DNA of 50,151 nucleotides. Origin: Micavibrio sp. (GTDB lineage: Bacteria; Pseudomonadota; Alphaproteobacteria; Micavibrionales; Micavibrionaceae). A program made the translations under genes and the position numbers. Every line of letters begins with the position of its first letter. The first letter of the stretch is position 1. This document shows, in pieces, positions 1-7,939 of this stretch. Below the pieces are notes generated by a model, which was not told the DNA's origin, ran no database searches, and was given only the letters and a program-made list of their open reading frames with translations. The stretch spans positions 1 to 50,151 of the forward strand of contig JAHQVU010000036.1 of assembly GCA_019634145.1 (NCBI GenBank), given 5' to 3'.

Positions 1-731
1 CTCATTTCGGGGATGCAGCGCTCACTTTGTGCAAATTCATAGCGGGGATGCAAAGCGGAAAGTTTTACGGAGATGCCCGGATGGTTGACATAGCCTTCGC
101 CCACGCGTTCGCCGATATAGCTGATGGCATTGGCATAGGAGTTGTAGTAGCGCTCTGCATCTTCGGCTGTGCGCGCGCCCTCGCCAAGTATATCGTAGGA
201 AATGCGGTAGCCTTTCTTATTTTGGGACTGACCGTTTTGAAAAGCGCCCTCAATAGTTTGGCCAAGGACGAACTGCTTGCCCAAAATTCCCATGGCTTTA
301 ATCATAGCTTGATGCAAAAATGGTTCACCTATCCGCGCGATGGCACTGTCTAAGGTCTTGGAAGACATGAATAATCCGAGGCCAGCAGCGCGCACAACCC
401 AATCATTTGAATTGCCTTTGGATCGCAACCAATTGGATGCGGCGACCTTATCATGGATAAGGGCGTGGGCGGTTTTTGCATCAGGAATACGGAGCAAGGC
501 TTCGGCCAGCGTCATGAGGGCAATTCCCTCTTCAGTATCGAGGCTATATTCTTGTAAGAAAGCTTCGAGCTGTCCCGCAGGGCGTTTGGCGTTGCGGTAC
601 TCATGGATAATCTTAATCGCTTTTTCCTGCGCTGCATCGGATTGAATCTCTGTCCAATGCAGGCCATGTAGCAGCTCTTGCAGTGCTTGTTCTTCACTTT
701 TTATAAAATGGGATGAAAATGACAACGGCAT
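1..731 (-). CDS. putA: PutA, bifunctional proline dehydrogenase / P5C dehydrogenase (N-terminal part, cut by window edge)
   Basis: About 243 codons are present; the gene runs off the left edge, so only the N-terminal region and the beginning of the proline dehydrogenase domain are seen. I read one unbroken frame from the ATG at 731 to base 1. Recognisable PutA stretches are RPAGQLEAFLQEY near residue 50, EGIALMTLAEALLRIPDA near 70, then GYRISYDILGEGARTAEDA and PGISVKLSALHPRYE close to the edge. The full enzyme oxidises proline to glutamate in two steps, using FAD and then NAD, at the inner face of the membrane. A Shine-Dalgarno AAGGA lies 7 bases before the ATG. The gene diverges from xseA with a gap of about 70 bases that should hold both promoters. 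Whether an N-terminal DNA-binding repressor domain exists cannot be fully excluded, but the start at 731 leaves no room for a ribbon-helix-helix domain. Confidence 0.9.
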   Translation of the reverse strand, partial: MPLSFSSHFIKSEEQALQELLHGLHWTEIQSDAAQEKAIKIIHEYRNAKRPAGQLEAFLQEYSLDTEEGIALMTLAEALLRIPDAKTAHALIHDKVAASNWLRSKGNSNDWVVRAAGLGLFMSSKTLDSAIARIGEPFLHQAMIKAMGILGKQFVLGQTIEGAFQNGQSQNKKGYRISYDILGEGARTAEDAERYYNSYANAISYIGERVGEGYVNHPGISVKLSALHPRYEFAQSERCIPEM

Positions 732-800
732 TGAAATTTCCTTAAGTATTTGCCCGAACGGGGCTTGTTTTAGAAGGCTAAATAAGTCTAGCATAAATAT

Positions 801-2354
801 ATGGATGATACTGCCCCAACGTCAAATGTTCCCGAATTTTCTGTCGGCGATCTTGCCTTTAGTGTGAAACGCACTTTAGAAGACACTTTTGGCCGCGTGC
901 GCGTGCGTGGGGAACTGGGGCGAGTGACTTTGCCGCGTTCTGGGCATCTCTATACAAATTTGAAGGATGATAATGCCTCGATTGATGCGGTGTGCTGGAA
1001 AGGTGCGCTTTCGAAGCTTTCTGTTAAGCCCGAAGAGGGGCTTGAGGTGATTGTCACGGGCCGCATGACCACCTATCCCGCTAGTTCGAAATACCAGCTG
1101 GTCATTGAGAGTATGGAACTGGCCGGTGAGGGCGCTCTTTTGAAAATGCTGGAAGAGCGCAAGAAAAAGTTGTCAGCTGAAGGGTTGTTTGCGCTTGAGC
1201 GAAAGCGCGCGTTGCCGTTTTTGCCGAATGTCATCGGTGTTGTGACCTCCTCAACGGGTGCGGTTATTCGTGATATTCTCCATCGTCTGGAAGATCGTTT
1301 CCCACGCCATGTCTTGGTGTGGCCTGTTCTGGTGCAAGGGCAGGGGGCAGCCGAGCAAGTGGCAGCAGCGATTGAAGGGTTCAATTCTTTGAGTGGCGAA
1401 GGTATTTCGCGCCCTGATATTTTAATTGTTGCGCGCGGTGGTGGCTCGTTAGAGGACCTTATGCCCTTTAATGAAGAGATTGTGGTACGGGCTGTAGCGA
1501 ATAGTGGGATCCCTGTGATTTCAGCGGTGGGTCATGAAACGGATACGACCCTGTGCGATTTAGCGGCGGATTTGCGCGCGCCTACGCCCACTGGCGCGGC
1601 AGAGAAGGCCGTGCCGGTCAGGGCTCAGCTGGAAGCGCAAGTGCTTGAGGGGCAGCAGCGCCTGCATAGCGCCATCCACCGTATGATCGGGGATGCCCGA
1701 AAAAACACTGAGAATTATAGCGCGCGGCTCGGCGCGCCAGAGCGGTTGCTGGAGGGGTATGCGCAGCGGCTTGATCTTTCAGGTGAGAGGTTGGGCGGCG
1801 TGTATCGAGAATATTTAAGCGCTAAAAAACAGCGTTTGATCGAAATGGGCGCGGCGCTTCGTCATCCACAAGAGCTTTTGAATGAGGCACGCGGGCGTGC
1901 AGAGCGTCAGGCGGATCAGCTGAAGAATGTTTATGGACTATATTTGAGCGCTAAAAAGCAGGTTTTAACTGAGCGCTCAGGCAAGCTGGCTGTGCCACAG
2001 GTGATTGTGCAACATGCTGTTTCGAATACAGAGCGTTGGGGCGAGCGGCTGGTGGATCATGCACCGAATATGATCCGCAATTTTGAGACGAAGCTGGAGC
2101 ACTTTGATAATCTGCTCAATGCGTATAGTCCGAAAAACGTTCTCAGCCGTGGTTATGCGCTTGTAATGGATGATGCGGGTCATGTGGTACAAAATGGTAA
2201 AGCGCTTGGGACTGGTGCGAATATCCGAATTCACTTTAAGGATGATGTAAAGGTTGATGCGGTTGTTGGGAAGGGTGCGCCCGACAAAGCCAAGGCGAAA
2301 ACCAAGGTCAATGCGCCCTCTGCCATAAAAGGTACACAGGAAAGCTTGTTTTAA
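801..2354 (+). CDS. xseA: Exodeoxyribonuclease VII large subunit
   Basis: 517 residues, somewhat longer than the E. coli protein (456). The N-terminal OB-fold is at about residues 10-105 (EFSVGDLAFSVKRTLEDTFG, then VRGELGRVTLPRSGHLY), followed by the catalytic region with GVVTSSTGAVIRDILHRLEDRFPR cut into the motif GVVTSSTGAVIRDI near 150, ARGGGSLEDLMPFN near 212 and SAVGHETDTTLCDLAADLRAPTPT near 240 (first part AVGHETD). A long coiled coil follows (about 280-440) with a visible internal repeat: YLSAKKQ occurs twice about 47 residues apart. The C-terminal element with SPKNVLSRGYALV is near 440. With XseB the enzyme degrades single-stranded DNA from either end to oligonucleotides, acting in mismatch repair and DNA damage processing. 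No xseB is in the window. The gene ends 3 bases before the convergent SNase-like gene. Confidence 0.97.
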   Translation: MDDTAPTSNVPEFSVGDLAFSVKRTLEDTFGRVRVRGELGRVTLPRSGHLYTNLKDDNASIDAVCWKGALSKLSVKPEEGLEVIVTGRMTTYPASSKYQLVIESMELAGEGALLKMLEERKKKLSAEGLFALERKRALPFLPNVIGVVTSSTGAVIRDILHRLEDRFPRHVLVWPVLVQGQGAAEQVAAAIEGFNSLSGEGISRPDILIVARGGGSLEDLMPFNEEIVVRAVANSGIPVISAVGHETDTTLCDLAADLRAPTPTGAAEKAVPVRAQLEAQVLEGQQRLHSAIHRMIGDARKNTENYSARLGAPERLLEGYAQRLDLSGERLGGVYREYLSAKKQRLIEMGAALRHPQELLNEARGRAERQADQLKNVYGLYLSAKKQVLTERSGKLAVPQVIVQHAVSNTERWGERLVDHAPNMIRNFETKLEHFDNLLNAYSPKNVLSRGYALVMDDAGHVVQNGKALGTGANIRIHFKDDVKVDAVVGKGAPDKAKAKTKVNAPSAIKGTQESLF

Positions 2355-2357
2355 AAT

Positions 2358-3452
2358 CTAGTAATTATGGGCAGATAGTCCCGCTTCAGCAAAAGCGTCG
2401 ATCAGGCGGTCAGAGATGCTGTTGAGGCGTTTGGCGTTGGATATAGCTTTTTCTACGATAGACAGGGCTTCTTCCAGTGGAAATTCAGGTTCGATATTCA
2501 CATATTCCGCATTGGTTTTAATTCGTGCATAAAAATGAATGGCATCAGATGAGAGCTGGTGACCTAAAACATCCAACTTATCTGTATTACGGTCGAAAAC
2601 CGAGCGATTGAGTACAGGTTGGGCCTGCACGATATCACCTGATGTTTGATATTTTGGCTGTTTATTAGGATCGCGCAAGGATTTGAGCATTTCCTCATAT
2701 ACGATGATGTAGGCCTCGATCTTGGATTTATTGGATTTGATCTCTGAATCGAGCATGCTTGCAAAAATCTGGCGCTCTTTATCGCGAAGCGCCCGCTCTT
2801 TTGTGTTGAGGTCGAGATTGCGGTTCTGCGCATCAATAACGCGCTGAAAACCGCGCATGATCAATGTGCTTAGAACTGCGAAGGCGATGACGATGCATAA
2901 GAACAGCACAAAGCCGAGTGTGATCATCACACTGCCGCCGACGCTTTCGGCCTTTGTTTGATTCTCCCCCCAAATGCCGGCTCCCGTATCTTGCGCCATT
3001 TCTTCGGCATCGAGATAAGTGCTTTCGAAAATCGTGTCATAAATAGCGGTGCGGTCAACGACAGCATGCCCTTGTTGAAGCATGGCTAGCCCTAAATCTA
3101 TATCTTGATAGTTTAGGCATTGGGCGATAACGGCATCAGGGGTTCGCCCTTTTAAAACGCAATTGATCGGTGCTTTGGAGATGTTTTTATCCAGCGCCGC
3201 GCGCGCGCGCGCGAGCATGATCGGGTTATCGATTGAAGCGGGTTGTATGCCCCATATCTTTACAGGTGTTTTGCCGGCCAGACCTTCGGTCGCGCCAATT
3301 GCGCGCATATTAAAGGTGTATGTTTTATCGGTTGGTGTTTGGGCGGTTGCTGTTTGCTGAGAATCTGGTGCGCTTTGCTGAGCTATTGCCGACATTGACG
3401 ATAAAGTCAAAATGCAGGCAGAGGTCAATAAGGCTTTGTTCAGACGTTTCAT
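2358..3452 (-). CDS. Membrane protein with N-terminal degenerate SNase-like (thermonuclease) domain
   Basis: 364 residues. A Sec signal peptide is at 1-24 (MKRLNKALLTSACILTL, cleavage after AIA). Residues about 45-165 follow the staphylococcal-nuclease-like pattern: VKIWGIQ, a Cys-rich strand pair (NCVLKG and VIAQC), DIDLGLAMLQQGHAVVD, a Tyr, AEEMAQ and finally GAGIW. One strong transmembrane helix at about 174-200 is followed by a cytoplasmic coiled-coil-like, charged region to the C terminus. The catalytic signature of true nucleases (the acidic residue after GIDAPE and the Arg of the D-YGR stretch) is not present: GIQPASID and KGRTPDA stand in its place. I infer a non-catalytic fold, perhaps with a disulphide, anchored facing the periplasm. 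Function unknown. It is convergent with xseA and divergent from the gene at 3568. Confidence 0.6.
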   Translation of the reverse strand: MKRLNKALLTSACILTLSSMSAIAQQSAPDSQQTATAQTPTDKTYTFNMRAIGATEGLAGKTPVKIWGIQPASIDNPIMLARARAALDKNISKAPINCVLKGRTPDAVIAQCLNYQDIDLGLAMLQQGHAVVDRTAIYDTIFESTYLDAEEMAQDTGAGIWGENQTKAESVGGSVMITLGFVLFLCIVIAFAVLSTLIMRGFQRVIDAQNRNLDLNTKERALRDKERQIFASMLDSEIKSNKSKIEAYIIVYEEMLKSLRDPNKQPKYQTSGDIVQAQPVLNRSVFDRNTDKLDVLGHQLSSDAIHFYARIKTNAEYVNIEPEFPLEEALSIVEKAISNAKRLNSISDRLIDAFAEAGLSAHNY

Positions 3453-3567
3453 ATAACCATCATAGAAGAATTAAAAAATTTCACAATCCTATCATATTAA
3501 CAAGTGTGGTAGAATTAGTTAAAGTGTGTCACTCTTTTTTATATACGAGAAAGTTTTATAAAACCTC

Positions 3568-4071
3568 ATGCGTGAGCCCATAGACAAAATTCTGCAAAAG
3601 CTTGGTGTAGCAAGGCCTTTAGCGGCTTATGAAGCGCAGCCATGGTTTTTGCATGATGAAGACAAGGGCATGACCTGTAGTGCAGAGGTGCGCATGGGGC
3701 CCGGTGCGCGCGATGCGGAAGCGGAGATTCAGTTGCTTAAAGACGAGCTTGATGCGGATGAGGAAAGCGGGGCAGAGGGGCGAGAGCAGGTACTTTTCAT
3801 GCGTTTTGAGCCTTTAACTGGGGATTTATGGTCACCTAAAGTGCTTCGTGTGCGCGGTGAGGATTTTTACAATGCCTTCTTTGATTGGGAGGGTAAGGGC
3901 TGTAAATTTTTTAAATTGACAATAGAGGCTTTGCAGATGGGGGAAATCCCTGATTTTGAAGCTATGGCTGATGCAAATATGGTCGATGATTCAGAAAAAG
4001 GCGGGGGGCGCAGGGGACGCATCGGGCGTAAATCGCCAAGTGCGAAAAACGCAATCGGGATGAAGCGTTAG
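3568..4071 (+). CDS. Hypothetical acidic cytoplasmic protein
   Basis: 167 residues, not recognised. It has no signal peptide and no membrane segment. The middle is rich in Asp and Glu (about residues 45-75), a hydrophobic and aromatic core follows at about 76-130 (LFMRFEPLTGDLWSPKVL, then FYNAFFDWEG), and the tail (about 145-167) is basic and Gly-rich (KGGGRRGRIGRK). Such a tail could bind nucleic acid or ribosomes, but that is guesswork. The start is the ATG at 3568; no Shine-Dalgarno is visible just upstream, where the sequence is AT-rich. It is transcribed away from the SNase-like gene across a 115-base AT-rich gap and ends 6 bases before the convergent terD-like gene, so it is probably monocistronic. 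Confidence 0.6.
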   Translation: MREPIDKILQKLGVARPLAAYEAQPWFLHDEDKGMTCSAEVRMGPGARDAEAEIQLLKDELDADEESGAEGREQVLFMRFEPLTGDLWSPKVLRVRGEDFYNAFFDWEGKGCKFFKLTIEALQMGEIPDFEAMADANMVDDSEKGGGRRGRIGRKSPSAKNAIGMKR

Positions 4072-4077
4072 AGCGGA

Positions 4078-4719
4078 TTATTCCTGATTAATGATAATGT
4101 TATAGCCTCGGGCAATTTCGCTTAAGCCATGCTTAAAGAATTCCATATCGGTCTTTAAATGCCATTTCGGGCCTTCACGGTTTAGATACGCGATAATTGC
4201 ACCGGTTTCCTCATGTTCAGCAAGTGCATCTTTCAGCTCAAAACGTGTGAGCTCGAACTCATTTTCAGCATTGGCGAGGCGGATATAAGCGTTACGTACA
4301 GATTCTAGAGACTGCTGTTTCTCATAGCCTTTATAGATCGAGAGGACGATAGCGATTTGTAATACATCGAAGGGTACGGCTTCCAGGTCGATAAAGATGC
4401 TTTCATCATCGCCGTCACCCGCCCCAAGGCGGTTATCGCCGCCATGCTTAATGCCGCCATCTAGTGCTTCGGGTTGATTATAAAAGATAAAATCATCGTC
4501 AATGCGTGTTTTTCGATTGCGGTCGAGGAGGAAGAGCGAGATATCGAGGTCGAGCGTGTCGGTATCAAAAGCATTCATGTCCCATCCTGCGCCCAGTGTA
4601 ATTTTCTTTAAGGTCGGATCTTTTTCCATAAGATTAACATCTTCACCCGGCCCAATGCGATGGTCTTTTAATTCAACTTCTTTTCCTTCAAAGCGGGTGT
4701 CGAAAATATCATCGCTCAT
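4078..4719 (-). CDS. terD: TerD-family (tellurium resistance / Ca2+-binding stress) protein
   Basis: 213 residues. The family core is clear: KKITLGAGWDMN at about 36-47, LDLDISLFLLDRNRKTR at about 56-72, DDFIFYNQP near 75, GGDNRLGAGDGDDESIFIDL near 92-111 and a C-terminal part ending FELTRFELKDAL with GYNIIINQE at the end. The acidic loops DGDDESI and DLDIS correspond to the region that binds calcium in the structurally studied TerD of Klebsiella (family knowledge). TerD proteins are linked to tellurite, phage and colicin resistance and general stress; the biochemical role is unsettled. It is the last gene of a closely spaced reverse-strand cluster, 16 bases after the cation antiporter. Start: ATG at 4719 with AGGA about 9 bases upstream. 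The symbol marks family, not proven function. Confidence 0.85.
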   Translation of the reverse strand: MSDDIFDTRFEGKEVELKDHRIGPGEDVNLMEKDPTLKKITLGAGWDMNAFDTDTLDLDISLFLLDRNRKTRIDDDFIFYNQPEALDGGIKHGGDNRLGAGDGDDESIFIDLEAVPFDVLQIAIVLSIYKGYEKQQSLESVRNAYIRLANAENEFELTRFELKDALAEHEETGAIIAYLNREGPKWHLKTDMEFFKHGLSEIARGYNIIINQE

Positions 4720-4735
4720 ATTTATTGATCCTTAT

Positions 4736-5749
4736 TCAAGATGGTACGCTGAGATTTATAGCGTAGATATAAACATTATAACCGATATAGGCTGCAAGAA
4801 ACAACGCACCAATTACGGCATTAAGATTTTTTGCGATTAGAAGATATGCCGTGAAAAATAAGCATGTTGCAATCATCACCCATATATCGAAATTCAGAAG
4901 CTGTCCTGCATAAGCGTTGGAGGGAATAGGTGTGATGCTGGCTGTGATACCGATAATGATCAGAACGTTAAAGACGTTCGAGCCGATGATATTGCCCAAT
5001 AGCATATCTGTATGCCCTTTTTTAGCGGCAATAATGCTGGTTGAGAGCTCTGGCAGGGAGGTGCCGATGGCGATAATGCTCAGGCCGATGACAGCTTGGG
5101 GTACGCCTAACGTTCCGGCAAAATCTTCTGCGCCGCGCACGAGACATTCCGCACCCCCTGAAACACACGCTAGCCCAAGAGCCAGAAAGCCGTACGCAAA
5201 GAGCGGTTTTGTGAAGTTGGGATTAACGTCCTCTTCTATTTCTTTTTCAATTTCTTTTTCGTCAATACCTTGTCTGGTCGAGGCTCTATATTGATAGAAA
5301 ATATATGCCAAAAGAAAAGCGACCATCATGAAGCCTGCGACTCTCGAAATTTCATCGCCATACATGAGGCCAAGGAGGAGAAAGGCCGTGATGATCATCA
5401 TCGTGATGTCACGCAAAAGCGATTTATTGATAGTGGGCCTAAGGCCTGCAAAAACGGCGCATGTTCCAAGCACCAATAAAATGTTGGCGATGTTCGAGCC
5501 GATAACATTGCCCATCGCAATCCCGCCGCTTCCGCGCATAGTGGCGAGAAGGGAGACGATTAGCTCTGGCAGGGAGGTGCCGAATGCGAGGATAGTAAAG
5601 CCGACGACCATAGGGGACAGCCCGAAGCGCTGGGCAATAAAAACAGCGGAATTAACTGTCCAGTCCCCGCCTTTTAATAAAAGTCCGATGCCGATGCCCA
5701 TGAAAATGAGCGGAAGAATATAGGTGTGAAATAAGGGTATAAAATCCAT
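4736..5749 (-). CDS. Calcium/sodium antiporter, CaCA family (YrbG-like)
   Basis: 337 residues with about ten hydrophobic segments. Both inverted alpha repeats that make the ion-binding site are present: GFTILAFGTSLPELIVSLLA with GNVIGSNIANILLVLG at about 50-95, and GLSIIAIGTSLPELSTSIIA with GNIIGSNVFNVLIIIG at about 220-270. Both GTSLPEL and GSN motifs keep the Glu and Asn that coordinate cations. An acidic cytoplasmic loop (EKEIEKEIEEDV) lies between the halves, around residue 165. The protein exchanges Ca2+ (or K+) for Na+ or H+ across the inner membrane. It sits between terA-like and terD-like genes with gaps of 15 and 16 bases, so it is probably co-transcribed with them; this links Ter proteins with cation traffic here. 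Confidence 0.93.
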   Translation of the reverse strand: MDFIPLFHTYILPLIFMGIGIGLLLKGGDWTVNSAVFIAQRFGLSPMVVGFTILAFGTSLPELIVSLLATMRGSGGIAMGNVIGSNIANILLVLGTCAVFAGLRPTINKSLLRDITMMIITAFLLLGLMYGDEISRVAGFMMVAFLLAYIFYQYRASTRQGIDEKEIEKEIEEDVNPNFTKPLFAYGFLALGLACVSGGAECLVRGAEDFAGTLGVPQAVIGLSIIAIGTSLPELSTSIIAAKKGHTDMLLGNIIGSNVFNVLIIIGITASITPIPSNAYAGQLLNFDIWVMIATCLFFTAYLLIAKNLNAVIGALFLAAYIGYNVYIYAINLSVPS

Positions 5750-5764
5750 AGGTGTGTTATATAT

Positions 5765-6514
5765 CTAAAGAGGGGTTTTTTGGCCTTCACCCCATTCGAG
5801 GCCATAGCCAAAGGCACGATCCATTTCCTCGTGACCGGGGAAATATTCCGTATAGTTCGTAAGTTTAATGCCGCCGCGGATATTTTCCAGTCCGCCTACA
5901 GCACATAAAGCGAGCGCATCATTATGCGCCTGCAGAGTGACGACCAGATCGTTTTCACCCGGCACATCAAGAATAATTTGCGGGGTAATCTCGCTCCAGC
6001 GATATGCGCCTTCATAGATATAGATGTATACGAGAATGCGTTTAATCTCACTCCATTTGCGGCCATTAACGAGAATATATTCATCATGGCCCTTGGCATC
6101 GCCTTTACGTTCGTCACCTGATAAGCGCATAAAGGGTGAGGTTTCATAGTGGCCAAACTTTTCGCCAAAGGCTTGCACAGCGCCGCGCGTGCCGTCCTGA
6201 AGTTCGTAGAGGCAGCCGAGATCCAAATCGATATTTTGCGTTTTTTTTGCGCCGAAAAGTTTGCCCATTAACCCTTCGTCTTTTTGAACGATTTGATCCC
6301 AGGCGACACCGATCATCATGGTTTCAAAGCCTTCTGCGCCGGGGGAGAGGGCAATGCTCGCACCTGGCTCATTCAAAAATTCGCAATTGGCTGCGTTATT
6401 GGCGATATCACGATAGCCGGCTGCACCGAGCGCCCCGCCGTGACCGGAAAAATTAGCGCGGCTTCTGCTGGCTTCGGCCAAAGAGTTCTGTGATGTTTTG
6501 ATGTCTTTACTCAT
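5765..6514 (-). CDS. TerA-like tellurium resistance protein
   Basis: 249 residues. The N terminus (1-45) is polar and probably disordered, with a Gly/Ala-rich stretch FSGHGGALGAAGYRDI. From about residue 50 the TerA/TerD-superfamily fold follows: IALSPGAEGFETMMIGVAWD, LDLGCLYELQDGTRGAVQAF near 95, the acidic LSGDERKGDAKGHDEYILVN, then IKRILVYIYIYEGAYRWSEI near 160-179 and YFPGHEEMDRAFGYGLEW near the end. TerA is usually about 380 residues in the R478 operon; this shorter form matches single-domain chromosomal homologues. It is the first Ter gene of the reverse cluster (52 bases after tag, 15 before the antiporter). No terB, terC, terE or terZ is in view. Substrate and activity are unknown. 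Confidence 0.8.
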   Translation of the reverse strand: MSKDIKTSQNSLAEASRSRANFSGHGGALGAAGYRDIANNAANCEFLNEPGASIALSPGAEGFETMMIGVAWDQIVQKDEGLMGKLFGAKKTQNIDLDLGCLYELQDGTRGAVQAFGEKFGHYETSPFMRLSGDERKGDAKGHDEYILVNGRKWSEIKRILVYIYIYEGAYRWSEITPQIILDVPGENDLVVTLQAHNDALALCAVGGLENIRGGIKLTNYTEYFPGHEEMDRAFGYGLEWGEGQKTPL

Positions 6515-6566
6515 TGCGCCTCTAGAATAGCATTAATTGAGAATAAGCCAAGCGTTGATGGCGTTT

Positions 6567-7151
6567 TTAAGTTCCCTGAAAGGCACAGCCTTTGATGTGG
6601 TCATTGATAAGCCCCATTGCCTGCATGAAAGCGTACACAGTGGTGGGGCCGACAAATTTCCAGCCCCTTTTTTTTAGGTCTTTGGAAATTGTAGCTGAAA
6701 TATCAGTGGAGGCTGGGACTGTACTCATTGATGTTGGCTGGGCATGGTTTTCAGGTTTAAAGCCCCAGAAATAGGCATCTAGCGAGCCGAATTCCTGTTC
6801 CATTTCGATTGCCTGTTTAGCATTGTTGATTGTGGCTTCGATCTTACCACGATGGCGGATGATGCCCGCGTTTTGAAGCAGGCGATCAACGTCTTTGTCG
6901 GTGTAATTTGCGACTTTGTGGAAGTCAAAGCCATCAAAGCTCTCGCGAAAATTTTCGCGCTTCTTAAGGATTGTGATCCAGCTAAGCCCTGCTTGAAAGC
7001 CTTCGAGGCAGATTTTTTCGAACAGGCGGCGGTCGTCGTGGACAGGATTTCCCCATTCATTGTCGTGATATGCCACATAAAGCGGATCATCACCGCACCA
7101 CTGACAACGCTTTTTGCCATCATGGCCGATTATAAGGCTTGGTTTTTCCAT
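6567..7151 (-). CDS. tag: DNA-3-methyladenine glycosylase I
   Basis: 194 residues, the normal length. Family motifs: KRCQWCGDDPLYVAYHDNEW at about 14-33 (zinc-binding Cys and His), GNPVHDDRRLFEKICLEGFQ near 34-53, AGLSWITILKKRENFRESF near 54-72, and at the C terminus KFVGPTTVYAFMQAMGLIND followed by H and C of the second half of the zinc site (DHIKGC). The conserved Glu of the active pocket is in the FEKICLEGFQ stretch. The enzyme cuts 3-methyladenine out of alkylated DNA as the first step of base excision repair. Its ATG overlaps the stop of the upstream tetR gene by one base (TAATG), so the two are translationally coupled, and TetR may control tag and the Ter genes downstream. Confidence 0.96.
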   Translation of the reverse strand: MEKPSLIIGHDGKKRCQWCGDDPLYVAYHDNEWGNPVHDDRRLFEKICLEGFQAGLSWITILKKRENFRESFDGFDFHKVANYTDKDVDRLLQNAGIIRHRGKIEATINNAKQAIEMEQEFGSLDAYFWGFKPENHAQPTSMSTVPASTDISATISKDLKKRGWKFVGPTTVYAFMQAMGLINDHIKGCAFQGT

Positions 7152-7789
7152 TAGTCTTTGATCAGGCGCTCGAATAGCTCGGCTTGAGCTTGAAATTCTC
7201 GCGCGGCGCGGTTCTTGTCTTTGTGGGTTTTAACCGAAAGCATCATGCCTTGGTAGGCGCTGATCACAACGCGGGCAAACTGGCGAGGCTCCATCAGGAG
7301 GGTGTCGTTTTTATTGCTATCTTTGAAAAGAGAGACGAGCAAATTTTCCCATTCTAGGAAATGTCGCGCGCAGGCCGCCTGAATATCGTCTTCGGTGTCG
7401 GCCATTTCAGCGGCGAGTGTACCGAGAAGGCAGCCGCCTTTAAAGCTTCGCGTTCCCGCCGTTTCATAGATTTCGTACATCCAGCTGAGCAGTGCCTCTT
7501 TAGTACGGCTGTGACTGGCGAAGTGTTTTTCAATCGGTGCGACTAGCTCTTCAGCGACATATTTTTCCAGCGCGAGAAGTGTTATCTCCTTCTTGCTTTT
7601 GAAGTGGTGAAAAAAAGCGCCTTTGCTTTGCCCTGCTGCAGCGACAATATCATCAATGGATGTTGTTTTGTGACCGCGATACCAAAAGGCCATTTCGGCG
7701 CATTCGATGATTTTTGCGCGGGTTTCTAGGGCTTTATTTTCAGTTGATGAAGTGTCGGTCATATCATGTGCAAGATTAGAGTATTTCAT
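7151..7789 (-). CDS. TetR/AcrR-family transcriptional regulator
   Basis: 212 residues. The N-terminal helix-turn-helix is typical: TRAKIIECAEMAFWYRGHKT then SIDDIVAAAGQSKGAFFHHF with KSKKEITLLAL, about residues 23-75. The rest is a helical ligand/dimer domain that resembles the TetR_C family with MYEIYETAG and GGCLLGTLAAEMADTEDDI. Two starts are possible. The first ATG (7789) has GAGGGC about 5 bases upstream and is preferred; an internal ATG nine codons later lacks a good ribosome site. The gene leads a reverse cluster tetR-tag-terA-like-antiporter-terD-like, and faces ettA across 150 bases. The ligand cannot be told from sequence. Confidence 0.88.
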   Translation of the reverse strand: MKYSNLAHDMTDTSSTENKALETRAKIIECAEMAFWYRGHKTTSIDDIVAAAGQSKGAFFHHFKSKKEITLLALEKYVAEELVAPIEKHFASHSRTKEALLSWMYEIYETAGTRSFKGGCLLGTLAAEMADTEDDIQAACARHFLEWENLLVSLFKDSNKNDTLLMEPRQFARVVISAYQGMMLSVKTHKDKNRAAREFQAQAELFERLIKD

Positions 7790-7882
7790 TAGCGCCCTCG
7801 ACTGGCTGGGATGATTTTACGCTTATAAAGATACTGCCCAGTATGTCGCTTGGCAAGAAAAGTTTGAAATTTGTCCTTTGGG

Positions 7883-7914
7883 GCTGTATTACCTGTGTGG
7901 TATACAGCTTTTTT
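7883..7914 (+). promoter_or_regulatory. Terminator-like hairpin in the ettA leader (possible attenuator or TetR operator)
   Basis: Arms at 7883-7893 and 7899-7908 (GCTGTATTACC and GGTATACAGC) pair over ten bases with one unpaired T, enclosing a TGTGT loop, and are followed directly by six T at 7909-7914. This is the form of an intrinsic terminator, yet it lies 25 bases before the ettA start codon and no gene on this strand ends upstream. Attenuation of ettA is the simplest reading. The same palindrome could be a TetR-family operator, since a tetR gene starts 94 bases to the left on the other strand. Confidence 0.55.
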
Positions 7915-7939
7915 ACTCGCAATTTTAAGAGGTTTACCC

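Noticed and set aside
27-697. Several short reading frames on both strands before xseA
   Set aside because: The reverse-strand frame from 731 to the edge is one continuous PutA sequence; I first suspected a frameshift near 240, but reading the bases again gave an intact frame.
1801-1970. Repeat in xseA coding for YLSAKKQ as a sign of recent duplication
   Set aside because: Repeated coiled-coil units are a normal property of the XseA family.
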